Program-made: the position numbers and the translations under genes
Notes under the pieces: model-generated
What the model was told of the DNA's origin: nothing
The model's database searches: none
Seen by the model: the letters and a program-made list of their open reading frames with translations, nothing else
Shown here: positions 24,800-33,043 of the stretch, piece after piece
Numbering within the stretch: the stretch's first letter is position 1
Layout: each line of letters starts with the position of its first letter
DNA from: VGBO01 sp964453335
GTDB taxonomy: Bacteria > Actinomycetota > Acidimicrobiia > Acidimicrobiales > CAIXPF01
Direction of reading: 5' to 3'
NCBI GenBank assembly: GCA_964453335.1
Contig: CAYVOK010000007.1
Coordinates: 68,342 to 132,341 of the forward strand
DNA: 64,000 nucleotides

Positions 24800-25537
24800 G
24801 TGACGCCACGCCCGGGGATCATCGAGGCGGCGGCCGACGGCACGGTCCGGACGATCACCCTTCCGGACGGGCCCTTGACCGCAGCGACGGCGTCCGCGCT
24901 CGCGGACGGGGTCGCCGCGCTCGTCGAGGACCGTTCGGTCCGGGTGGTGGTGCTGCGTGGCGGGGCCGACTTCTGTGTCGGCCCGGCGGACGATCTCGAC
25001 CCGGTCGCGCTCGGCGTCGACCCGGCCGCTGCGCTCGCGCGCCTGCGCGTGCCCGTGGTCGCCGCCGTCCGGGGGCGTTGTGCGTCGGTCGGCCTCGAGC
25101 TGGTGCTCGCCGCCGACCTGCGGGTCGCCGCGCCGGGAACGACGTTCGTCCTCGACGACGTGGCCGGTGCCGGGCGCCTCCCCTGCTGGGGTGGGACCCA
25201 ACGTCTGCCGCGCGCCGTGGGCACGGCCCGGGCGACCGGCATGCTGCTCCTCGGCACCCCCCTCGACGCCGAGGACGCGGTGACGTGCGGGTTCTGCTGG
25301 ACGGTCGCCGACGACGTCGACGCCGCGACGGCGGACGTGGTCGACGGACTGCTCGGACTCGGCCCGCTCGCACTCGAGTACGCGAAGGACGCCGTCCACC
25401 GCGGGTCCGAACTCCCGCTCCGCGACGGCCTGCGACTCGAGGGCGACCTGAACACGTTGCTCGCCACCTCCGCCGACCGGGCGGAGGGCCTCGCCGCGTT
25501 CTTCGCCAAGCGGCCCGCCGACTTCGCCGGCCGGTGA
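24800..25537 (+). CDS. Enoyl-CoA hydratase/isomerase family protein, divergent
   Basis: 245 residues, crotonase fold but divergent. The first oxyanion strand is RGGADFCVGPADDLD; the second is AAVRGRCASVGLELVLAADLRVAAPGTTFVLDD, and WGGTQRLPRAVGTARATGMLLLGTPLDAEDAVTCG is the typical C-terminal part. The first catalytic Glu is present (GLELV); the second is replaced by Asp in FVLDDVAGAG. Likely a hydratase, isomerase or dehydratase on an unusual acyl-CoA. GTG 24800 lies 14 bp after the small two-repeat gene and is followed 7 bp later by the CoA-transferase, so it begins or continues the catabolic operon. Confidence 0.78.
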   Translation: MTPRPGIIEAAADGTVRTITLPDGPLTAATASALADGVAALVEDRSVRVVVLRGGADFCVGPADDLDPVALGVDPAAALARLRVPVVAAVRGRCASVGLELVLAADLRVAAPGTTFVLDDVAGAGRLPCWGGTQRLPRAVGTARATGMLLLGTPLDAEDAVTCGFCWTVADDVDAATADVVDGLLGLGPLALEYAKDAVHRGSELPLRDGLRLEGDLNTLLATSADRAEGLAAFFAKRPADFAGR

Positions 25538-25544
25538 CGGCACG

Positions 25545-26987
25545 GTGACCTCGGCACCGGAACCCGGGCGTCCCGGTCCCCCGCTCGACGGCGCGCTCGT
25601 CACCGTCGCCGGGCACCGCCCCGCCCTCGTCGCGGCCCGCGCCCTCCTCGGCGCGCTCGGTGCGACCGCACCGGAACCGCCGCTCAACTGCGTCGGCGCG
25701 CGGGTCGCCCGCCGGGCCGGAGATCTCGTCGTGCGAGGCCCGGGTGGGGGTGGCCGCACCGGGAACCCGGGGGCGGAACTGCTCGAACGCCCCGGGCCGG
25801 CCGCGCCGCCCGGACTCCCCGCCGGGGTGTGCGACGCCGTGACGGGTGCCGTCCTCGTCGGGGCGGCGCTCGCCGGTCACCGTGCCGGGGTCGGCCTGCG
25901 GGTCGACGCTGCACGTGTTGCCGCGCACACGATCGCCCCGCACCTGCTCGAGGGCGGGACCCCGCCCACGACCCGGGTGGTGACGGTCGGCGACGGCGCC
26001 GTCCTCGTCGACGGCACCGACGACGACCATGCCGACCTCGACCGGTTGCTCGCCGTGCTCGCGGGCGAGCCCGGCCCCGGTCCGGACGCCGAAGAGGTCG
26101 CGCGCCGGGCCCAGGAGTGGCGGCTGCCCGTCACACCGTTCCGCAGTTGGGACGACGTCGTCGACCGCGGGGCTCCCGAACCGGTGGGCGGCCTGCGCGC
26201 CGGCTGCTGGCCCGACGATGCGCGTCCCACCTGGCGTGCCCCCGACATCCGCGACACGTCGGCCGCAGCACCGCTCGCCGGGATCACCGTCGTCGACATG
26301 ACCGTGCTGTGGGGCGGTCCGCTGTGCACGTGGTTGCTCGCCGGGCTCGGTGCCACGGTCAGAAAGGTCGAACCGGCCTGCCGACCCGACGGTCTCCGCC
26401 GTGGTCCGGGCGACGACGGATCGGGGAACGGCACCCACTTCGGTCTCCTGCACCGTGGCAAGACGGTCGCCGACTGGGATCTCCGGGATCCCGCCGACCG
26501 CGCCCGGTTCGAGGCGTGCGTCGCGACCGCCGACGTGGTCGTCTACAACTTCTCCCCCCGGGTCACGCACAACCTCGGCGTCGACCCCGGCGCGCTGCGC
26601 CGGTTGCGGCCCGATCTCGTGACCGTGTCGATGCCGGCGTTCCCGGCAGGGTCGGCGGAGCGCGACTGGGTCGCGTACGGGGGCGGGATCCACGCGATCG
26701 CCGGGTTCGGGGACCGGGGCGACGGCACGCACCGGCCCGCACCGTTCGCCTGGCCCGACCCGCTCGCCGGCGCGGTCGCGTTCGCAGCGACGGTCGCCGC
26801 GGTCGTCGGCCGAGAGCACGGCTGGCGGCCGGGGCATCTCGAGGTGAGCCTGCGCGGTGCGGTGGAGCTCCTCGCCGCACTCCCGACGGTGCCTCGGGAA
26901 CCGGCGCCGGTGGCCGACGTGTCGGCGACCTGGGACTCGTCCTGGTTCGACCTCCCCGTTTCCGGTCCGGGGGTGGGCCCGTGCTGA
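25545..26987 (+). CDS. Family III (CaiB/BaiF-type) CoA-transferase, permuted-looking
   Basis: 480 residues. The recognisable CaiB core starts only at about residue 245: PLAGITVVDMTVLWGGPLCTWLLAGLGATVRKVEPACRPDGLR, the N-terminal signature of family III transferases, then FGLLHRGKTVADWDLRDPADRARFEACVATADVVVYNF. The first 240 residues are proline/glycine-rich and look like a reduced C-terminal half. So the usual domain order seems inverted, or an extra degenerate domain is attached. Family III enzymes move CoA between organic acids. I cannot place the catalytic aspartate. It overlaps the following hydratase gene by 7 nt. Confidence 0.72.
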   Translation: MTSAPEPGRPGPPLDGALVTVAGHRPALVAARALLGALGATAPEPPLNCVGARVARRAGDLVVRGPGGGGRTGNPGAELLERPGPAAPPGLPAGVCDAVTGAVLVGAALAGHRAGVGLRVDAARVAAHTIAPHLLEGGTPPTTRVVTVGDGAVLVDGTDDDHADLDRLLAVLAGEPGPGPDAEEVARRAQEWRLPVTPFRSWDDVVDRGAPEPVGGLRAGCWPDDARPTWRAPDIRDTSAAAPLAGITVVDMTVLWGGPLCTWLLAGLGATVRKVEPACRPDGLRRGPGDDGSGNGTHFGLLHRGKTVADWDLRDPADRARFEACVATADVVVYNFSPRVTHNLGVDPGALRRLRPDLVTVSMPAFPAGSAERDWVAYGGGIHAIAGFGDRGDGTHRPAPFAWPDPLAGAVAFAATVAAVVGREHGWRPGHLEVSLRGAVELLAALPTVPREPAPVADVSATWDSSWFDLPVSGPGVGPC

Positions 26988-27685
26988 CCCTCGACGTGGA
27001 CGACGCCGGCGTCGCCGTGATCGCGCTCGACCGGGCCGAACGGCTGAACATCGTCGACGTGGCGCTCCGTGATGCGCTGATCGAGGCGATCCTCGCCGTG
27101 CGCGACCTCCCCGACGTGCGGGCGCTGGTGCTGCGGGCGAACGGACGGCACTTCTCCGCCGGTGCCGACCTCACCGAGTTCGGGTCGGCGGACAGCGTCT
27201 TCGAGGCCCGGCGCATCCGGTGGGACCGCGATCCGTGGAGTCCGCTGTGGGATCTGCCGGTGCCCGTCGTCGTCGCCCTCCACGGGTACTCCCTCGCCGC
27301 CGGTCTCGAGATGGCGATGCTCTGCGACATCCGTCTCGCCGCCCGGGACACCGTCGTCGGTCTGCCCGAGACGAAGCTCGGCATGCTCCCCGCGGCCGGT
27401 GGGACGCAGAGCCTCACGAAGGTGGTCGGACCGGCCGCGGCCCTGCCGATCGTTGCGACCGCCCGCAACCTCACGGCGCAGGACGCGCTCCGCCGGGGCA
27501 TCGTGCACGCCGTCGTCGACGACGTGGAGGCGGCGGCACTCGAGACCGCCCGACACTGGGCGGCCTGCGACCCGGCTGCGATGCGGGCGGCGAAACGGGC
27601 GCTGCGCGCCGCGGTCGACCTCCCCCTCGAGGAAGGTCTGGCCGTCGAAGCACGCCTCGCGCGTGCGATGCTTCCGCGCACCTGA
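26981..27685 (+). CDS. Enoyl-CoA hydratase with both catalytic glutamates
   Basis: 234 residues, crotonase fold. The oxyanion strand RANGRHFSAGADLTEF and the helix VVALHGYSLAAGLEMAMLCDIRLAARDTVVGLPETKLGMLPAAGGTQSL contain both catalytic glutamates of crotonase (GLEMA and LPETK). It therefore fits a true syn-hydratase of 2-enoyl-CoA, unlike its two neighbours. The protein is slightly short at both ends. GTG 26981 overlaps the CoA-transferase stop by 7 nt. It is followed 29 bp later by the fused CoA-transferase, with a GCAGGGGG ribosome-binding site. Confidence 0.86.
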   Translation: MLTLDVDDAGVAVIALDRAERLNIVDVALRDALIEAILAVRDLPDVRALVLRANGRHFSAGADLTEFGSADSVFEARRIRWDRDPWSPLWDLPVPVVVALHGYSLAAGLEMAMLCDIRLAARDTVVGLPETKLGMLPAAGGTQSLTKVVGPAAALPIVATARNLTAQDALRRGIVHAVVDDVEAAALETARHWAACDPAAMRAAKRALRAAVDLPLEEGLAVEARLARAMLPRT

Positions 27686-27714
27686 ACGAACGGCCGAGGG
27701 GCAGGGGGTTCCCG

Positions 27715-30189
27715 ATGGCGACGACGGCGTTGCACCCGTACCGGGTCATCGACCTGACGACCGACCGGGGTTGGCTCGCGGGGAAGATCCTCGCCGACCT
27801 CGGTGCGGACGTGATCAAGGTCGAGCCGCCCGGCGGCGACCCGGGCCGTTCCCGGAACCTCTTCCTCGACCGGGCCGTGCGCGACCCCGAGGCGAACGCC
27901 ACCTGGTTGTTCCAGAACCGGGGCAAGCGCTCGATCGTGTTGGACCTCGACGACGCCGCCGACCGGGCCCGTCTGCTCGACCTCGTACGCGGCGCCGAGA
28001 TCGTCCTCGAGTCGTTCCCTCCCGGCTGGCTCGAGGCACGCGGGATCGGTCCCGACGACCTCCTGGCGGTGAACCCGCGCCTGGTGGTCACCTCCGTCAC
28101 CCCGTTCGGACGCACCGGCCCGTACCCGGAGGCCGGGTTCGACGGCCCCGATCTCGTGGTCTCGGCGATGTGCGGGCTGATGTGGCTGTGCGGTGACCCC
28201 GACCGTGCCCCCGTGCGCATCTCGGTGCCGCAGATGTTCCGTCACGCCGCGGCCGAGGCGGCCGCGCAGTCGCTCATCGCCCTGTTCCACGCGAACCGCA
28301 CCGGGGTCGGCCAGCACGTCGACGTGTCCGCGCAGCTCGCCGGCATCCGCACGCTGATGAACGCGCAGGCGTTCCACCTCCTCGAGGGTCGGGAACTCGC
28401 GCGCATGGGTGGCCTCGGCGCGTACAGCCACGCCCGGTTCCGCATGGTCACGCCGTGCATCGACGGCCATCTCACGATCCTCCCGCTCGGTGGTCCGATC
28501 GGTGGGGCGATGATGCGCTACCTGTTCGACTGGGCCGACCGTGAGGGCGTCGCCGACCCCGAGGTGATCACGACCGACTTCGCGACGGTGAACTTCGCTG
28601 CGATCGACGCGCAGGGTCCCGAGATCGCGAAGCGCTTCTTCGACGGGATCTCCGACACGATCGGGCGCCTCTTCGCCCGGCACACGAAGGCCGAGATCTA
28701 CGAGGTCGCGCTCGAACGGCTGATGCTCATCGCCCCGGTGACGACGATGGCCGACCTGCGCACCGACGTGCAGCTCGCCGCCCGCGGGTACTTCACCCCC
28801 GTCGACCACGACGGCACCGAGATCCACCACGCCGGCCGTTGGGTGCTGCCGAGCCGGACACCGCTCGCGGACACGCCGCGCGCACCCCACGTCGGCGAGC
28901 ACACCGCCGACGTGCTCGCCGAGCCTTCCCGTGTGCCGGCACCGGTCGGGTCGGAGACGGCGGAGGACGCGTTCAGCGGTCTGCGGGTGCTCGACCTGTC
29001 CTGGGTCGGGGTCGGGCCGATGACCGGCGGGTACCTCGCCTCCCACGGCGCGACGGTGGTGAAGGTCGAGTCGTCGGTGCGACCCGACATCCTGCGGCTC
29101 ACCCCGCCGTTCGTCGACGGCCAGCCCGGGCTCAACTCGAGCCACTTCTGCGCCAACATGAACGGCGGCAAGCTCGGGCTGGGCCTCGACCTCGGCAGAC
29201 CCGAGGCCCGGGAGATCGTGCTGCAGCTCGTCGAGTGGGCCGACGTGGTGCTCGAGTCGTTCACCCCGAAGACGTTGCGCGCCTGGGGCCTCGACTACGC
29301 GGCGTTGTCGGCGCGGAACCCATCGATCGTCATGCTGTCGACCTGCATGCAGGGCCAGACCGGGCCCCGGGCCGACTACCGCGGGTTCGGGAACCTGATG
29401 GGCTCGCTGTCCGGCTTCTACCACGTGACCGGCTGGGAGGACCGCGACCCGGTGATGGTCTACGGCGCCTACACCGACTTCATCTGCCAGCGGTACTGCA
29501 CGGCTGCGCTCGTCGCCGCGCTCGACCACCGGCGCCGCACCGGGGAAGGTCAGCACCTCGACCTCGCGCAGTTCGAGGCGGCCCTGCAGTTCCTCGGCCC
29601 GGAACTGCTCGCGTACGAGCACAGCGGTGAGATCGCCGCACGGCACGGCAACCGGGACGACGACGCCGCACCGCACGGCGTGTTCCCCTGCCTGCCACGG
29701 GCCGACGGGCGGGAGTGCTGGGTGGCGGTCGCGGTGACCACCGACGAGCAGTGGCGGTCGCTGCGCAGCGCGCTCGGGGACCCGGCCTGGGCGCGCGACC
29801 CGGCGCTCGACACCCTCGCCGGTCGCAAGGCCGCCGAGGACCGGCTCGACGCCGAGATCACGGCGTGGACGTCGGCGCTCGCTCTCGACGACGTGCTCGC
29901 ACGGCTGCGGCCCGCCGTGCCGTGCGGCCCGGTCCTCGACGTCCCCGACCTGCACGCCGACCCGCAGATCGCCGCCCGTGGCTACTGGGTGCCGCTCGAG
30001 CACACCGTGCAGGGCACGGTGCCCTACGACGGCACGGCCGCCCACATGTCCGTCACGCCCGGTGCCCTCCACAAGGCCGGGCCGTGCCTCGGCGAGGACA
30101 GCTTCACCGTGCTCGTCGACGTGCTCGGGATGGACCCCGACGACGTCGCGATGCTGCTCGCCGACGGGGTCGTCGAGATCACCGGCTGA
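27715..30189 (+). CDS. Two-domain fused family III CoA-transferase
   Basis: 824 residues, twice the usual 380-420. Domain 1 (about 1-400) opens YRVIDLTTDRGWLAGKILADLGADVIKVEPPGGDP, with VTPFGRTGPYPEAGFDGPDLV and GVGQHVDVSAQLAG. Domain 2 (about 420-824) repeats the pattern: LRVLDLSWVGVGPMTGGYLASHGATVVKVES, STCMQGQTGPRADYRGFG, GEGQHLDLAQFEAALQFLG, and a typical C-terminus LRPAVPCGPVLDVPDL. The family's active dimer is made of two interlocked monomers, so a tandem fusion could form that dimer within one chain or act as a scaffold on a single substrate. Similar fused CaiB proteins occur in actinobacteria. ATG 27715 has a GGGGG-rich Shine-Dalgarno. It closes the enoyl-CoA hydratase operon. Confidence 0.88.
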   Translation: MATTALHPYRVIDLTTDRGWLAGKILADLGADVIKVEPPGGDPGRSRNLFLDRAVRDPEANATWLFQNRGKRSIVLDLDDAADRARLLDLVRGAEIVLESFPPGWLEARGIGPDDLLAVNPRLVVTSVTPFGRTGPYPEAGFDGPDLVVSAMCGLMWLCGDPDRAPVRISVPQMFRHAAAEAAAQSLIALFHANRTGVGQHVDVSAQLAGIRTLMNAQAFHLLEGRELARMGGLGAYSHARFRMVTPCIDGHLTILPLGGPIGGAMMRYLFDWADREGVADPEVITTDFATVNFAAIDAQGPEIAKRFFDGISDTIGRLFARHTKAEIYEVALERLMLIAPVTTMADLRTDVQLAARGYFTPVDHDGTEIHHAGRWVLPSRTPLADTPRAPHVGEHTADVLAEPSRVPAPVGSETAEDAFSGLRVLDLSWVGVGPMTGGYLASHGATVVKVESSVRPDILRLTPPFVDGQPGLNSSHFCANMNGGKLGLGLDLGRPEAREIVLQLVEWADVVLESFTPKTLRAWGLDYAALSARNPSIVMLSTCMQGQTGPRADYRGFGNLMGSLSGFYHVTGWEDRDPVMVYGAYTDFICQRYCTAALVAALDHRRRTGEGQHLDLAQFEAALQFLGPELLAYEHSGEIAARHGNRDDDAAPHGVFPCLPRADGRECWVAVAVTTDEQWRSLRSALGDPAWARDPALDTLAGRKAAEDRLDAEITAWTSALALDDVLARLRPAVPCGPVLDVPDLHADPQIAARGYWVPLEHTVQGTVPYDGTAAHMSVTPGALHKAGPCLGEDSFTVLVDVLGMDPDDVAMLLADGVVEITG

Positions 30190-30224
30190 CCGTCCCCCGG
30201 GTCGCTTCCGCGGACGAAAAGGGA

Positions 30225-30239
30225 CGGACGTCACGTCCG
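30225..30239. repeat. Inverted repeat upstream of the acyl-CoA synthetase (possible operator)
   Basis: CGGACG-TCA-CGTCCG, a perfect 6+3+6 palindrome ending 3 nt before the -10 box at 30243. This position, overlapping the promoter spacer, suits a repressor site such as a TetR-family acyl-CoA sensor; no such regulator gene is in the window. Confidence 0.35.
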
Positions 30240-30242
30240 CGT

Positions 30243-30248
30243 TATCGT
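30243..30248 (+). promoter_or_regulatory. -10 box TATCGT, leaderless start of the acyl-CoA synthetase
   Basis: TATCGT is 7 nt upstream of GTG 30256. It favours that start over the in-frame GTG 30247, which would lie inside the promoter. Confidence 0.5.
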
Positions 30249-30255
30249 GCGCACC

Positions 30256-31797
30256 GTGAACATCGCGATGCTCCTCGACCTCCCCTCGATGATCTGCTTC
30301 GACCAGACGGCGGTCATCGACTCCGACGGCACCCCGGTCACCTACGGCGAGCTGCGGGCGGGCGTCTCGCAGGCTGCGGGACTGCTGCAGTCCCTCGGCG
30401 TCGGCGCCGGCGACCGGGTCGGCATCCTGGCCACGAACCGGGCTGCCTTCCTCGAGGTGCTGTTCGGCACCGCGGCCCTCGGCGGCACGGTCGTGCCGAT
30501 GAACTACCGGGCCGGCAAGGACGAGGCGGCGCACCTCATGGCCGACTCCGGGACGAAGGTGCTCGTCGCCGAGTCCCGGTACCGCGACCTGATCGAGTCG
30601 ACGCGGCCGGCGTCGCTGACCTCGGTGCTGTACTTCGACGGCGACTACCCCGCCGCCCGTGACGCCGCCGAACCGTTCGAGCTCGTCGAGGACGTCGACG
30701 ACGACGCGCTGGCGACCCTGCTCTACACGAGCGGCACCACGTCGCTGCCCAAGGGCGTCATGCTCAAGCACGGTGCGATCAGCGGCTACGTGATGGGCAC
30801 GAACGAGTGCGCCGATGGCGAGGACCACGGCCGCACGCTGCTCGCCGCCCCGCTGTACCACGTGGCCGGTCTGACCTCGACGATGATCGCCCTGTACTCG
30901 GGTCGCGTCGTGGCGATGCTGGCGCAGTTCGAGGCCGGCGACTGGCTCCGCAAGGTCGCCGAGGAGCGCATCACCCATGCGTTCCTCGTGCCGACGATGA
31001 TGGCCCGCCTGCTCGACGACCCGGCGTTCGCGTCGGCCGACCTGTCGAGCCTCGAGGGCGTGACGTACGGCGCGGCGCCGATGCCGCCCGCCGTGATCCG
31101 TCGTGCGATCGACGCGTTCCCGCGGACCGTGGCGTTCTCGCAGGCGTACGGACAGACCGAGACCACGGCGACCGTCGCGGTGCTCGACCCCGACGACCAC
31201 CGCATCTGGGAGGGCACGCCGGAGGAGCAGGAGCGGCGACTGCGTCGCCTCCGTTCGGTCGGCAAGGTCCTCGACGACGTCGAGGTGATGATCTGCGACG
31301 CCGAGGGCAACGAGGTGCCGCGCAACACCCCCGGCGAGGTGTGGCTGAAGACGTTCCGGGCGATGGACGGCTACTGGGGGAACCCGGAGAAGACCCGGGT
31401 CACCGTCGACACGTCGGGTTGGGTGCACACCGGTGACCTCGGCTACCTCGACGAGGACGACTACCTGTTCCTGTCGGGCCGTTCGGGCGACATGATCATC
31501 CGCGGCGGCGAGAACATCGCCCCCGAGGAGGTCGAGGCCGTCCTCTACGAGCACCCCGACGTGGTCGAGGCGGCCGTCGTCGGCGTGCCGGACGAGACCT
31601 GGGGTGAGCGGGTCGTGGCCGCGGTCGTGCTGCGTCCGGGTGTCGAGGCCGAGGCGATCGCAGCGCACGCCAAGGAGCATCTGGCGAGCTTCAAGCGGCC
31701 CGAGGAGATCCTGCTGTTCGACGAGCTGCCCCGGACCTCGACCGGCAAGCTCGTGCGGCGCAACCTGGTGCCGCTGGTGGAGGAACGCCTCGCCTGA
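30256..31797 (+). CDS. Acyl-CoA synthetase / AMP-dependent ligase
   Basis: 513 residues from GTG 30256. The adenylate-forming motifs are clear: LLYTSGTTSLPKGVMLKH (P-loop, about residues 157-175), YGAAPMP, QAYGQTETTATVA (A5), HTGDLGYLDEDDYLFLSGRSGDMIIRGGENIAPEEVEAVL (A7-A8), and the catalytic lysine near PRTSTGKLVRR. It activates a carboxylic acid to an acyl-AMP and then to acyl-CoA. The acid is unknown; medium-chain, aromatic or terpenoid acids are all possible. It follows the CoA-transferase by 66 bp but has its own promoter and palindrome, so it may be separately controlled. The amidohydrolase start lies 1 bp after its stop. Confidence 0.9.
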   Translation: MNIAMLLDLPSMICFDQTAVIDSDGTPVTYGELRAGVSQAAGLLQSLGVGAGDRVGILATNRAAFLEVLFGTAALGGTVVPMNYRAGKDEAAHLMADSGTKVLVAESRYRDLIESTRPASLTSVLYFDGDYPAARDAAEPFELVEDVDDDALATLLYTSGTTSLPKGVMLKHGAISGYVMGTNECADGEDHGRTLLAAPLYHVAGLTSTMIALYSGRVVAMLAQFEAGDWLRKVAEERITHAFLVPTMMARLLDDPAFASADLSSLEGVTYGAAPMPPAVIRRAIDAFPRTVAFSQAYGQTETTATVAVLDPDDHRIWEGTPEEQERRLRRLRSVGKVLDDVEVMICDAEGNEVPRNTPGEVWLKTFRAMDGYWGNPEKTRVTVDTSGWVHTGDLGYLDEDDYLFLSGRSGDMIIRGGENIAPEEVEAVLYEHPDVVEAAVVGVPDETWGERVVAAVVLRPGVEAEAIAAHAKEHLASFKRPEEILLFDELPRTSTGKLVRRNLVPLVEERLA

Positions 31798-31798
31798 G

Positions 31799-33043
31799 GT
31801 GATCCTCACCGGGTCGGTTCGCACGCTCGACCCCGTCCGCCCTCTGGCGGGCGGGGTCGTGCTGCGTGCGGGGCGGGTTGCGTCCTTCGACGTCGACCCC
31901 GGCGCCGCCGGGGTCGTCCCGTTGCCGCCGGGAGCGGTCGTGTTGCCCGCGTTCGTGGACCCGCACCTCCATCTGCTCGCCACGGCGGCGGCCCGTCGCT
32001 CGGTCGACCTGTCCGCAGCGCGTTCCTTCGACGAGGTCGCCGACCTGTTGCGCGCCGCCCCGGGGGCAGGGTGGATCCGGGCCTGGGGGATCGACGAGAC
32101 CGATCTGGCCGAGCGTCGCCTCCCGACACCGACGGAGATCGATGCCTGGACCGGGGGTCGTCCGGCGGTGCTGCACCATCGCACCGGGCACGACCGGGTC
32201 GCGTCGTCCGCCGTGCAGGGCCGGGAGGCACCGCCGCTCCCTGCGGACGAGCTGCGCGACGCGGTCGTCGAGCTCGACGCGACGCTGCTCGCCGCCGGCG
32301 TGGTCGCGGTCACCGACGCGACCCACACGAACGACGCCGCCGCGCTCCGGCTCCTCGGCTCGTTCCCGTGGCGGGTCACGGTGACGGCGATGGTGGGGGC
32401 GGACCGCCTGCACGGCGTCACGCCCGGGGCCCGGTTCGGTGCGGTCACCGTGGCCGAGGCGAAGGTGATGCCGCCGACCGTGGGTGTCGACCGGGTGGCG
32501 GAGGTGCTGCGTGCGGTGCACGACGCCGGGTTCGCCGCAGCGGTGCACGCCGTCGACGTCGACGAGGTCGACGCGACGCTGCGGGGCGTGGTCGCCGGCG
32601 ACCGGGTGGAGCACGCCGGGCTCGTGCTCCCCGAACAGGTCGACGCGCTCGCAGCGGCCGGGGTGGTCGTGGTCACCCAACCGGCGTTCGTCGTCGAGCG
32701 CGCAGCGAAGTACCGCAGCGAGCTCACCGACGTGGAGCACGCGTGGCTCTACCGGGTGCGCTCCCTGCTCGACGCCGGTGTGCCGGTGCGCGCCTCCTCC
32801 GACGCCCCGGTCGTCGCGCCCGACCCGTTGCGGACGGTCGCGGCGGCGGTCGATCGCACGCTCGGTGTCGCCGAACGGGTCGATCTCGCGACGGCGTTCG
32901 GTCTCGTGTGCACGCCGCTGCACCTCGGGGGGCCGGCCGACCTCGTGATCCTCGACGCCGACCCGTTCGTCGTCGGCCCCCGGCGGTGCCGGGTCGTGGC
33001 GACGATCCGGGCGGGTGCGATCGTCGCCGGGTCGCTCAGCTGA
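31799..33043 (+). CDS. Amidohydrolase superfamily protein (YtcJ-like)
   Basis: 414 residues. The beta-sandwich N-terminus ILTGSVRTLDPVRPLAGGVVLRAGRVASF is followed by the first metal motif VDPHLHLLAT (HxH). Later histidines lie in AAAVHAVDVDEVD and VEHAGLVLPEQ, and ASSDAPVVAPDPLRTVAAAVDR contains the expected Asp. The C-terminus GPADLVILDADPF is typical of the superfamily. These enzymes hydrolyse amide, ester or imine bonds; the substrate may feed the adjacent acyl-CoA synthetase. GTG 31799 starts 1 bp after the synthetase stop. A very stable hairpin (31829-31858) lies within the first 20 codons. The 3' end overlaps the convergent helicase by 8 bp at a CTCAGCTGAG palindrome. Confidence 0.82.
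   Translation: MILTGSVRTLDPVRPLAGGVVLRAGRVASFDVDPGAAGVVPLPPGAVVLPAFVDPHLHLLATAAARRSVDLSAARSFDEVADLLRAAPGAGWIRAWGIDETDLAERRLPTPTEIDAWTGGRPAVLHHRTGHDRVASSAVQGREAPPLPADELRDAVVELDATLLAAGVVAVTDATHTNDAAALRLLGSFPWRVTVTAMVGADRLHGVTPGARFGAVTVAEAKVMPPTVGVDRVAEVLRAVHDAGFAAAVHAVDVDEVDATLRGVVAGDRVEHAGLVLPEQVDALAAAGVVVVTQPAFVVERAAKYRSELTDVEHAWLYRVRSLLDAGVPVRASSDAPVVAPDPLRTVAAAVDRTLGVAERVDLATAFGLVCTPLHLGGPADLVILDADPFVVGPRRCRVVATIRAGAIVAGSLS
31829..31858. repeat. Stable hairpin inside the amidohydrolase 5' coding region
   Basis: GACCCCGTCCGCC (31829-31841) pairs with GGCGGGCGGGGTC (31846-31858), a 13-bp stem with one G-U and loop CTCT, 31 nt downstream of GTG 31799 and 32 nt past the synthetase stop. No T-tract, so a partial terminator or translational brake is only a possibility. 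Confidence 0.5.

Noticed and set aside
30247..30255. GTG 30247 as the acyl-CoA synthetase start
   Set aside because: It overlaps the TATCGT -10 box; GTG 30256 is 7 nt after that box, as in other leaderless genes here.
26563..32727. A 6-kb open frame on the minus strand across the CoA cluster
   Set aside because: It is antisense to well-supported plus-strand enzymes and codes for Arg/Pro/Ser-rich low-complexity sequence without motifs; long antisense frames are expected at this GC content.
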